Below are positions 46,798 through 54,379 of a DNA stretch of 64,000 bases, piece by piece. Positions within the stretch are counted from its first letter, which is position 1, and every line of letters begins with the position of its first letter. This DNA comes from Methanoculleus sp. Its GTDB lineage: Archaea > Halobacteriota > Methanomicrobia > Methanomicrobiales > Methanoculleaceae. The notes under the pieces were generated by a model. The model was given only the letters and a program-made list of their open reading frames with translations. It did not search any database and was not told the origin of the DNA. The translations under genes and the position numbers were made by a program. Location: assembly GCF_020696975.1 (NCBI RefSeq), contig NZ_JAJGBK010000032.1, positions 248,001 to 312,000 on the forward strand. Reading direction: 5' to 3'.

Positions 46798-47265
46798 ATG
46801 ACCCCCGGCGTTGCCAAACTGGTCGTCTCCCTCCGTTCGGCGGAACTTCCCATCTGGAACACCTGCGATGGCGCCGATCTCTCCCCCGAACTGAGGGTTC
46901 GCGGTCTAACGGATGAGATGCGATCGATGGCAGTCTTTGCGCTGAACCCCTTCGAACCAGGGTGCTCTTTTACAACCTGGATCATCTGGAACCTCTTGCC
47001 GTCGCCCCTGATCCCGGAGGGCATCCCCACGCAGGGTGTCGTGACGGCTCCGGTGAATGCCGTCCAGGGGACGAACGACTACGGGAGCATCGGGTGGCGC
47101 GGTCCCTGTCCTCCTCAGGGGGAGACACACCGCTGTATCTTCAAGGTCTACGGGCTCGACGCTATGCTCGACCTCACCCCCGGCGCAGGCAAGCACGATC
47201 TCATCGATGCGATGCGGGGCCACGTCCTCGGGTTCGGCGAGACCGCCGCCATGTACTCCCGGTGA
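46798..47265 (+). CDS. PEBP family (YbhB/YbcL) protein, copy 3 (diverged)
   Basis: A 155-residue paralogue. The core NTCDGADLSPEL and GPCPPQGETHRCIFKVYGL is preserved. The central D-P-D-A-P-x-G-T-F-x-H-W motif, which forms part of the anion pocket, is changed to LNPFEPGCSFTTWIIWNL, losing the aspartates and the histidine. The TATA-like CTATTTTATCG (46766-46776) is centred about 26 bases before the ATG, predicting a leaderless mRNA. Confidence 0.88.
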   Translation: MTPGVAKLVVSLRSAELPIWNTCDGADLSPELRVRGLTDEMRSMAVFALNPFEPGCSFTTWIIWNLLPSPLIPEGIPTQGVVTAPVNAVQGTNDYGSIGWRGPCPPQGETHRCIFKVYGLDAMLDLTPGAGKHDLIDAMRGHVLGFGETAAMYSR

Positions 47266-47324
47266 CCGCACGCACCCTTTTTATATCTGGTTCCCAAAGG
47301 TGGCTATCGACGGAGCCTGGTACG

Positions 47325-47780
47325 ATGCCTGATCTGATGGTAAAACTGGATTTCGATGAGTTCCCGGCGGCCCACACCTGTAAGGGGGCGAACCGGTCCC
47401 CCGCAATCCGGGTTGAGGGGATCCTGCCGAACATCAAGTCGCTTGCGATCCTTGCGACGACGAGCCCCGAGGAAGGATCTTCACGGGTCGCGTGGGTTCT
47501 CTGGAACCTCCCGGCCGTCCCGCTGATCCCGGAAGGGTTCCCCGGCGAAGGCGTGGTGGAGTCGCCGCTCCATGCTGTACAGGGCACGAACGACTTTGAC
47601 ACCATCGGTTACCGGGGTCCCTGTCCGGGGCCCGGGGAGACCGAGGCGTACCTCTTCCGGGTCTACGCGCTCGACCTCGATCTTGCGCTCGATCCCGGCG
47701 CGACCTGGGAGGAGATGATCCGGGCGATGGAGGGGTCGATGAACCAGACCGGGGAGGTGATAGTCTTCGCCACCGGGTAG
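47325..47780 (+). CDS. PEBP family (YbhB/YbcL) protein, copy 4 (diverged)
   Basis: A 151-residue paralogue. HTCKGANRSPAI is retained, but the Asp of CDG is now Lys, the central motif reads TTSPEEGSSRVAWVLWNL, and the GPCPxxGxxHRY motif is GPCPGPGETEAYLFRVYAL, so the conserved His is Glu. The fold should be kept but the usual ligand pocket is lost. ATG 47325 is used; the frame upstream overlaps copy 3. TATA-like TTTTTATATC at 47278-47287 precedes it. Confidence 0.87.
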   Translation: MPDLMVKLDFDEFPAAHTCKGANRSPAIRVEGILPNIKSLAILATTSPEEGSSRVAWVLWNLPAVPLIPEGFPGEGVVESPLHAVQGTNDFDTIGYRGPCPGPGETEAYLFRVYALDLDLALDPGATWEEMIRAMEGSMNQTGEVIVFATG

Positions 47781-47830
47781 CAGGAGAGGACGCGCGGCCT
47801 CCTCCTTGAAAAATGGGGAGATGCCGCCCC

Positions 47831-48283
47831 TTACATGGGTATGGGGGCGCTTGGTCTCTGCATGGGCGGGCTCTGTTTCTCGATGTTCTTTGCGATGGCA
47901 GCCATCTCATCGCCCAGCATGCGGATGATGTCGTCCATGGTGACGATACCGATCAACTTCCCGGCGTCGTCGACGACCGGCATCCTCCGGATACCGGCCT
48001 CGGTCATCTTCTGGATGGCCTCGTAGATCCCCATACTGTCCTGGAACGTGATGACGTCCCGGGTCACGATCTCTCCCGCCCGGACCTCACCCGGATTCTT
48101 CTCCTGGGCCATGACTCTGATCGCGAGATCGCGGTCGGTAAGTATACCGGCGGGCCGGTTGTCGCCGGTGACGACGACGACGCTTCCGACATTCTTCTCT
48201 CCCATGACCCTCGCCACCTCCACCGCCGGCGTGTCCGGCGAGACGGCGACGACCTGCTCACGGCAGCACTTCACAATTCCCAT
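47831..48283 (-). CDS. CBS domain-pair protein
   Basis: A 150-residue protein made of two tandem CBS domains. The first contains AVEVARVMGEKNVGSVVVV and RPAGILTDRDLAIRVM; the second contains AIQKMTEAGIRRMPVVDDAG and LIGIVTMDDIIRML. Such pairs bind adenosine nucleotides and regulate other proteins. The C-terminal tail (NIEKQSPPMQRPSAPIPM) is Pro-rich. It is a stand-alone gene with its own promoter region shared divergently with the DUF475 membrane protein. Confidence 0.9.
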   Translation of the reverse strand: MGIVKCCREQVVAVSPDTPAVEVARVMGEKNVGSVVVVTGDNRPAGILTDRDLAIRVMAQEKNPGEVRAGEIVTRDVITFQDSMGIYEAIQKMTEAGIRRMPVVDDAGKLIGIVTMDDIIRMLGDEMAAIAKNIEKQSPPMQRPSAPIPM

Positions 48284-48401
48284 ATCTCTTTCCTCCTTGA
48301 CGACGACTGACTCATGCGGGTATGATATATGAACGTAACTCGTACTCTACCGGCTCGGCCTCTTCTTATATACGATCGAGAACAGATCCTTCTACGCAAA
48401 A

Positions 48402-49331
48402 ATGGACTGGCTACTGATTATTCTGACTGTAGCGGGCCTCATTGTCTTCGAGACGGTCTCAAGCATCGATAACGCCATCATCAATGCGGACGTCCTCGCG
48501 ACGATGAGCGAGCGAGCCCGCAGGTGGTTCCTTCTGTGGGGTCTGATCGCTGCGGTCTTCGTGATCCGGGGGCTCCTACCGTGGGTGATCGTCTGGGCGA
48601 CAAATCCGTCGCTTGGGCCCATGGGCGCGCTGCTCGCGACATTCTCAAGCGATCCGGATGTCGTGGCTGCGATTGAAGAGTCTGCCCCGATCCTCCTGAT
48701 ATTCGGAGGGATGTTCCTTGTCCTCCTCTTCTTTCACTGGCTCTTTGCGGAGGAGAAGAACTGCTGCCTCCGAACAGAGGCGTTCTTCTCCCGGCAGACC
48801 GTCTGGTTCTATGCCGTTGCCTCGATCCTGCTTGCCGCTGTAGTCTGGTTCGCCCTCCAGATCAACGTCATGATGGGTTTTGCGGCCGTGCTCGGGTCCA
48901 CCATCTTCTTCATCGTACACGGATTCAGGCAGAACGCCGAGGTGCAGGAAGCCCGGTTGAAAGGGTCGGGGATGTCGGACATCTCGAAACTCGCCTACCT
49001 CGAGGTCCTTGATGCGACCTTCTCGATCGATGGTGTCATCGGGGCATTTGCCTTCACTCTCTCGGTCCCCCTCATCCTGATAGGGAACGGTGTCGGGGCC
49101 TTTGTGGTCAGGGAACTGACCGTCCGGAGCGTCGACCGGATCCGGAGTTACTGCTACCTCAAGAACGGGGCGATGTACTCTATCCTGGTGCTCGGGACGA
49201 TCATGCTCGCGGACAGTTTCGGGTTCCATATTCCCGCCTGGCTCTCGCCGATAGCAACATTTGCCATTGTCGGCTTCTTCCTCTTCCGCTCGGTGCAGGA
49301 GCAGAAGAAGGGGGCGGCGGGCGCCGCGTGA
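48402..49331 (+). CDS. DUF475/TerC-like integral membrane protein
   Basis: A 309-residue protein with about nine hydrophobic helices. Two related motifs, FETVSSIDNAIINADVL near residue 16 and LDATFSIDGVIGAFAFT near residue 206, are the Asp-containing repeats of the TerC/DUF475 group, thought to transport or respond to metals. The cysteine pair NCCLRTE in a loop is notable. A TATA element (CTTATATACG at about 48364) precedes the ATG by some 33 bases. The transported ion is unknown. Confidence 0.87.
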   Translation: MDWLLIILTVAGLIVFETVSSIDNAIINADVLATMSERARRWFLLWGLIAAVFVIRGLLPWVIVWATNPSLGPMGALLATFSSDPDVVAAIEESAPILLIFGGMFLVLLFFHWLFAEEKNCCLRTEAFFSRQTVWFYAVASILLAAVVWFALQINVMMGFAAVLGSTIFFIVHGFRQNAEVQEARLKGSGMSDISKLAYLEVLDATFSIDGVIGAFAFTLSVPLILIGNGVGAFVVRELTVRSVDRIRSYCYLKNGAMYSILVLGTIMLADSFGFHIPAWLSPIATFAIVGFFLFRSVQEQKKGAAGAA

Positions 49332-49422
49332 CCGGCTCCTTGCCTCCTCCCTTTTCACCATTGGGCGCATCATACGGGCGATCGAAAAGGTTTATCCGGG
49401 TCTGGAGACGAATCGTATTCCC

Positions 49423-49998
49423 ATGACAAAGCAATCGATTGGCCCACGGACTCTCCTCTATCCTCACCCCGACCTCATCATCGGGACCTACGGCTCCGAC
49501 GGTCGGCCGGATGTGATGGCCGCGGCATGGGGCGGCATATGCTCGTCCCGCCCCCCGGCGGTGGCGGTCTCGATCCAGAAGGTCCGGCAGACCTACGAGA
49601 ACCTGATGCGCGAGCGTGAGTTCACAATCAGCATACCCTCGGTGGACTACGTCCGGGAGGCGGACTACTTCGGCATCGTCTCCGGCCGGGATACGGACAA
49701 GTTCGCCGCGACGGGGCTTACGCCGGTCAAAAGCGATCTCGTGAACGCACCATACGTCGGTGAGTTCCCGGTCGTCCTCGAGTGCCGCCTCCTCCAGACG
49801 GTCGAGATCGGCATGCACACCCAGTTCATCGGGGAGATCCTGGACGTGAAGGTGGACGAGAGCGTCCTTGGAGAGGACGGCAAGCCCGATATCGAGAAGG
49901 TCCGGCCGTTCGCCTACGACTCGATGCGGCAGGAGTATTACGGGTCCGGCAGCGTGCTCGCGAAAGCCTTCTCGGTGGGAAAAGAACTCAAGAAATAA
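49423..49998 (+). CDS. flavin reductase-like FMN-binding split-barrel protein
   Basis: A 191-residue member of the flavin reductase domain family that includes flavoredoxin. The N-terminal strand region reads LLYPHPDLIIGTYGSDGRPD, followed by AWGGICSSRPPAVAVSIQ and the FMN contact region FTISIPSVDYVREADYFGIVSG. The frame upstream to 49261 overlaps the DUF475 gene, so ATG 49423 is chosen. Archaeal members bind FMN and move electrons between ferredoxin-type proteins and substrates; the partner here is unknown. Confidence 0.9.
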   Translation: MTKQSIGPRTLLYPHPDLIIGTYGSDGRPDVMAAAWGGICSSRPPAVAVSIQKVRQTYENLMREREFTISIPSVDYVREADYFGIVSGRDTDKFAATGLTPVKSDLVNAPYVGEFPVVLECRLLQTVEIGMHTQFIGEILDVKVDESVLGEDGKPDIEKVRPFAYDSMRQEYYGSGSVLAKAFSVGKELKK

Positions 49999-50051
49999 TC
50001 TTTTTTCGGCGGTACATCCTCATCGGCACTGCCACGGCTCGCGCCTGTTCC

Positions 50052-50216
50052 TCACCGCCGGCGGTCCCGCTTCGCTTCGACCCACCGCTTTCGCTTCCCG
50101 CACCGTTCGCACCGCTGCTCCCACTCGATGACGTTCGATGAGTACTCGTCGTATCCGCGCTTCCTGCCCCAGCGGTGGAGCCCGATTCTGCAGAGGATGA
50201 GGCCGATGGTCGTCAT
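50052..50216 (-). CDS. 54-residue zinc-ribbon-like small protein
   Basis: A short gene found by reading the minus strand downstream of the radical SAM gene. It begins MTTIGLILCRIGLHRWGRK and continues through NVIEWEQRCERCGKRKRWV to a basic Arg-rich end. Cys9 and His14 with Cys36 and Cys39 could form a CHCC zinc site. This layout recalls small phage-type DUF1660-like proteins (L-C-x-x-G-H-x-W ... C-x-x-C-G). GAGGG lies four bases before the ATG. Eighty-five bases separate it from the radical SAM gene on the same strand, so it could be cotranscribed. Whether it is a substrate or partner of the enzyme is unknown. Confidence 0.65.
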   Translation of the reverse strand: MTTIGLILCRIGLHRWGRKRGYDEYSSNVIEWEQRCERCGKRKRWVEAKRDRRR

Positions 50217-50301
50217 GGTTCCCTCATCGTTGTCGTCTCTCTGGTTGGATGAATGTTGCCCCGGAGGGAGGCGGTCAGGCCGCTCGCCGCGTCTCCCTCT
50301 C

Positions 50302-51420
50302 TCACGGTATAATCTCGCAGCTGTTGTATTTCCGGTGGGTAAAGTCTTCCATTCGTATTTTTCCTGCGTCGATGAGGGCCCGGATCTCCGGGAGCGCCTC
50401 CGAGAGGGCCGAGTAGAGGTTATGAACCGTCCTGCAGACGACCCGCCGCCCTTCCTCCGGCCAGGGGTCGGTGATGTTTGAGTAGAGGCATCGGCCGCCG
50501 CAGAAGTCGCGGATATCGCACGTCGTGCAGGCTCCCGCGACGTCCGTCACCGGGAGGCGGAGGGGATCGGCTGTCGCGATATGCCCGGCGTAGTAGTCCT
50601 TCATCCCGACCATGATGGGACAGGGGGCGATATGCCCGTCGGTCATGATGCTGTAGTTCGCGTGGCCGCACCCGCACCGGAGCATGCTCGGTCGCGCAAG
50701 CAGCATATCCTCCATCGGGTCCATGAAGGGATACCACCGGAGCACCCGGCCTTCGGTTCGCATCGTCTCGACCCAGAACGCGACGAGCGACCGGATGCCG
50801 GGGTTGTAACTCTCCTCCACCCACGCGGCGTAGTCGCGCATCCGGTAGTCGTTCCAGAAGTTCGCATCCATCTGCCAGTGGACGGCCGGGAACGAGAAAT
50901 CGTCGTTTGCCGTGAGGTAGCGGACGGCCTCCACGATATCGGTATCCTCGGTCACGGTCATCCGGGCGATCACCTCGCCGGAGAATCCCCCCGCCGCAAG
51001 GCCGCGGAGGTTTTTTGTGATCCGGTGAAATGTCCCCTCCCCCCGGTGGGCGTCGGTGAGTTCCTCCGGCCCGTCGATCGAGACCAGGATCGTATCGAAC
51101 CGATTCGCGGTTCCGGGTTCGAGACGGTCGAGGAGCGTGCCGTTCGTGTGCAGGATCAGCGCCGATACCGGAGCATCGCGGGCGATCTCGCGGACGAGGT
51201 CGACGGCGAGCAGCGGCTCCCCGCCGTAGAAGGTCAGCACGGCCTCGGGGTCCTTTGCGAGGAACCGGTAGAGGTCGGCGAGGTCGATATCGAGGTCGAC
51301 CGGGAGGTCTTCGTCGACGGCGATCTCGGGGAGATCCGGCGGTTCGACGGTGAACGCCTTGCCGCGGCAGTAGGTGCAGCAGAGGTTGCAGTTATCGGTC
51401 AGGATGAGGTGGTAATACAC
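50302..51420 (-). CDS. radical SAM enzyme with SPASM-like C-terminal cysteines
   Basis: A 372-residue radical SAM protein. The cluster motif is CNLCCTYC (C-x3-C-x2-C) at residues 10-17, and the SAM-binding GGEP motif is in LTFYGGEPLL. The C-terminal third has a Cys-rich auxiliary-cluster region: RCGCGHANYSI, PCPIMVG, CTTCDIRDFCGGRCLY and further Cys. This layout is that of the peptide-modifying radical SAM/SPASM enzymes, and it resembles the archaeal AF1577/Mhun_1560-type proteins from memory. The protein ends YNSCEIIP. A precursor peptide is not firmly identified; the small protein downstream is a candidate to test. Confidence 0.88.
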   Translation of the reverse strand: MYYHLILTDNCNLCCTYCRGKAFTVEPPDLPEIAVDEDLPVDLDIDLADLYRFLAKDPEAVLTFYGGEPLLAVDLVREIARDAPVSALILHTNGTLLDRLEPGTANRFDTILVSIDGPEELTDAHRGEGTFHRITKNLRGLAAGGFSGEVIARMTVTEDTDIVEAVRYLTANDDFSFPAVHWQMDANFWNDYRMRDYAAWVEESYNPGIRSLVAFWVETMRTEGRVLRWYPFMDPMEDMLLARPSMLRCGCGHANYSIMTDGHIAPCPIMVGMKDYYAGHIATADPLRLPVTDVAGACTTCDIRDFCGGRCLYSNITDPWPEEGRRVVCRTVHNLYSALSEALPEIRALIDAGKIRMEDFTHRKYNSCEIIP

Positions 51421-51508
51421 TGGTGGTCTCTTATTATTTCGGGGCCGGCCGGGAAAAAGGTGAGGATGCGGAGCCTTATGGGTCCGGGCGGATTAACTTC
51501 AGCGTGGC

Positions 51509-51724
51509 TCACCTGCCGGCGGTGTCCGGTTTCTCCACCGTCAGGACCGACTCGACGTCCTGCAATATCTCGAGTTTCCTTGCATTCTCAAAGTAGAGAT
51601 TGACAGCTTCGCGGATGTTATGCAGTGCCTCCTCCGGCGTATCGCCACAACTGGCAACCTCGATCTCCCGGCATTTTGATACGTAGAAGCCCTCCTCTTC
51701 CCTGATCCGTATAGTCAGCCACAT
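51509..51724 (-). CDS. HicB-like protein, orphan
   Basis: A 71-residue protein of the HicB antitoxin fold (RNase H-like partial domain). The sequence LTIRIREEEGFYVSKCREIE followed by SCGDTPEEALHNIREAVNLY is the family signature. The C-terminus lacks an obvious DNA-binding HTH or Arc domain. No HicA toxin (small dsRBD-like protein with an essential His) is encoded on either side. ATG 51724 is preferred over 51742 as it gives the usual MWLTI start. It may be a free-standing HicB with a different role. Confidence 0.83.
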   Translation of the reverse strand: MWLTIRIREEEGFYVSKCREIEVASCGDTPEEALHNIREAVNLYFENARKLEILQDVESVLTVEKPDTAGR

Positions 51725-51912
51725 CTTCGTCAACCCGCTCACCTTCGGTCACAGACTATCTGCTCACGGACATACTATCCCTTGTGTCCGGCGGAGCAGC
51801 CATCCGGCTTCCCTGTTCTGGACCGGCATCTCCCTGTGACCCTGAAATCCATCTCATCTGTTCATCGTCCCGGGCCGCAAGACAGAATACCCGGAAGGAG
51901 TAACGGACTCAT

Positions 51913-52248
51913 ATGCCTGAGACAAAGAAAGAGAACCTCACCGAACAGGTCATCGATCCCCGCGACCTCGTCGCCTACCAGCCGGGCTCGATCGTCAGCC
52001 GGATGCTCACCTACACGAAGGCCGGGACGATCACGGTCTTCGCATTCGATGCGGGCGAAGGCCTCTCGGAGCACACCGCGCCCTACGACGCCGTCCTCCA
52101 GGTCATCGACGGGGAGGCCCTCATCACCATAGCCGGCGAGGAGTACCCGATGAAGACGGGCGACCTGATCATCATGCCGGCGACGATACCTCACGCAGTC
52201 CACGCCGTCACCCGGTTCAAGATGATACTGACGATGATCCACGCTTAG
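51913..52248 (+). CDS. cupin domain protein
   Basis: A 111-residue single-domain cupin. The first cupin motif is visible in AGEGLSEHTAPYDAVLQVIDGEA, with one His and no second His-His pair. The second motif is TGDLIIMPATIPHAV, supplying another His. The protein should bind a metal but the motif is a reduced one, as in many small archaeal cupins annotated without a function. The gene starts at ATG 51913 with GGAAGGAG about nine bases upstream. Confidence 0.9.
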   Translation: MPETKKENLTEQVIDPRDLVAYQPGSIVSRMLTYTKAGTITVFAFDAGEGLSEHTAPYDAVLQVIDGEALITIAGEEYPMKTGDLIIMPATIPHAVHAVTRFKMILTMIHA

Positions 52249-52304
52249 TTCGCTCGTGGAGCACTGCCTGCAGATTTTTATAGGTTGGCGACCGGTCCTC
52301 CCCC

Positions 52305-54215
52305 ATGCGCACTCCAGCCCCTGCAGGAGATGGGTCCGGCCCGGGCGGCTACCTGCCCCTCTCGGACTACGGGTTCATCGGAAACCTCCGGACAGCGGCG
52401 CTCGTCGGCCGGAACGGCTCGATCGACTGGTGCTGCTTTCCCTACCTTGACAGCCCGAGCGTCTTTGCCGCCATCCTCGATGCCGGGCGCGGCGGTCGCT
52501 TCTCGATCTCGGTTGCGGACGGCGGGTCCGGTGATCAGGACTACTTCGGGGATACCAACATCCTCGTCACCAGGTTCACGACCGGTTCGGGAAGACTTGC
52601 GTTGACCGACCTGATGCCGCTCTCGGGAGAGATCTCAGGCCGCGGAGAGTCACACGCCCCTCCCGTGATCCTCCGGTTCCTCGACTGTGAGGAGGGTGCC
52701 GTGGATGTGGCGGTCGAGTGGTCGCCGCGGTTCGACTACGCCCGGGCCCGGACCTGCATCGAGCGGGTCCCGGGAGGCTGGCTCGCGACCGGCGGCGGTG
52801 AGGCGCTCTTCCTCTGCGGACTGGATGGCGCCCGGGTCGCCTCGACCGGGCAGGGTACCACCCTCCGGGCCCGGTTCGCGATGCATGAGGGCGAGCGGAG
52901 GATCCTTCAGACCCGTTGGGGCCTCGAGGACATGACCTGCGACCCCGGCCGTGCCGAGGCGGCGTTTGACGAGACGGTCCGGGTCTGGCGGGCCTGGGCG
53001 CACTACGAGGACCTGGCGCAGACGCCGCGGTGGGCCGGCGAGTGGCTGCCTTACGTCACCCGGGCCGAACTGACCCTGAAACTCCTGACCATGGCCGATT
53101 CAGGGGCCATCGCCGCCGCTCCCACGACATCCCTCCCCGAGGAGATCGGCGGGGCGCGGAACTGGGACTACCGCTACGCGTGGGTCCGGGACGCCTCGAT
53201 GACGGCCCAGGCGCTGGTCTCACTCGGCCATCCCCGGGAGGCGATCGAGTTTCTCCAGTGGATGGAGCGGACCGCCGAGGCCCGTTCCGGGGCGCGGCAG
53301 CCGCAGGTGCTCTTCGGGCTGCACGATGCGACGGCCGACCTGACGGAGATCGAACTTACGCATCTCGAGGGCTACCGCGGCTCTCGCCCGGTCCGGATCG
53401 GGAACGCCGCCGCCAACCAGCTGCAGCTTGAGATCTTCGGGGAGCTCATCTCCACCGGCTACGAACTCATCCGCCGGGGCGTGAACCTGGGACCCGAGGC
53501 CCTCCGGTTCCTCTCCGCCGTCGCGGATTACGCCTGCAGCCGGTGGACGGAGCCCGACCAGGGTATCTGGGAGATCCGGGGCCCGGCGCAGCATTTCGTC
53601 TACTCGAAGGTGATGGTCTGGGTCGCTCTCGACCGGGCGATCCATCTCGCGGAGCACCACGGCCTTCCCGGCGACGTCGACCGGTGGCGGCGCACGCGGG
53701 AGACCATCCGGGAGCGGGTGCTCGCCGAGGGCTACGATCCCGGGTTAGGCTCGTTCGTGCAGTCGTTCGGGTCGAAGGCGCTCGACGCGGTCAATCTCCG
53801 CATCCCCCTCGTCGAGTTCCTCCCCTTCGACGACGAGCGGGTCCAGGGAACGATCGATGCGACGCTCGAACACCTGACGAAGAACGGCCTCGTCTACCGC
53901 TACCTCGCTGACGACGGCCTCCCCGGCGGGGAGGGGGCCTTCGGCCTCTGCACCTTCTGGCTGGTGGACGTCCTGGCACTCTCGGGGAGGGTGGAGGAAG
54001 CGAGGGAGATCTTTGACGGGATCGTGGCCCGGGCAAACCACCTGGGCCTCCTGCCGGAGGAGTTCGACCCGGATACCGGGGAGTTCCTGGGGAACTTCCC
54101 CCAGGCCTTCACCCACATCGGCCTCGTCAACAGTGCCCTGTATCTCGCGCACGCGGAAGGCCGGTGGGTTCCGGAGCATGCGCCGGCGGGCATCCCGCGG
54201 GAGGGAGTGCGGTAG
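52305..54215 (+). CDS. glycoside hydrolase family 15 (glucoamylase/trehalase-like)
   Basis: A 636-residue enzyme. Residues about 20-240 form the beta-sandwich N-domain that begins LSDYGFIGNLRTAALVGRNG. The (alpha/alpha)6 catalytic domain contains GGARNWDYRYAWVRDASMT near residue 287 and the conserved GLLPEEFDPDTGEFLGNFPQ near residue 582, which carries a catalytic Glu. These features match GH15 enzymes that hydrolyse alpha-glucosides such as glycogen or trehalose. A TATA element (TTTTTATAG) is centred about 26 bases before the ATG, predicting a leaderless message. There is no signal peptide, so it acts on internal carbohydrate reserves. Confidence 0.93.
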   Translation: MRTPAPAGDGSGPGGYLPLSDYGFIGNLRTAALVGRNGSIDWCCFPYLDSPSVFAAILDAGRGGRFSISVADGGSGDQDYFGDTNILVTRFTTGSGRLALTDLMPLSGEISGRGESHAPPVILRFLDCEEGAVDVAVEWSPRFDYARARTCIERVPGGWLATGGGEALFLCGLDGARVASTGQGTTLRARFAMHEGERRILQTRWGLEDMTCDPGRAEAAFDETVRVWRAWAHYEDLAQTPRWAGEWLPYVTRAELTLKLLTMADSGAIAAAPTTSLPEEIGGARNWDYRYAWVRDASMTAQALVSLGHPREAIEFLQWMERTAEARSGARQPQVLFGLHDATADLTEIELTHLEGYRGSRPVRIGNAAANQLQLEIFGELISTGYELIRRGVNLGPEALRFLSAVADYACSRWTEPDQGIWEIRGPAQHFVYSKVMVWVALDRAIHLAEHHGLPGDVDRWRRTRETIRERVLAEGYDPGLGSFVQSFGSKALDAVNLRIPLVEFLPFDDERVQGTIDATLEHLTKNGLVYRYLADDGLPGGEGAFGLCTFWLVDVLALSGRVEEAREIFDGIVARANHLGLLPEEFDPDTGEFLGNFPQAFTHIGLVNSALYLAHAEGRWVPEHAPAGIPREGVR

Positions 54216-54379
54216 CAGCGATACCCTTCAGGCTGGAAGATGGGAGACGGCGGGCTTGGCGTCTCCTGGTTGAGCTCTACGTAACATATATGCTATCTCC
54301 CTGGAGATCCACCCGGCGTTCCATTTCACATCCTGCAGTACCGGTGTATGGATGAATAACCCTGCATGACAACGCGGCG

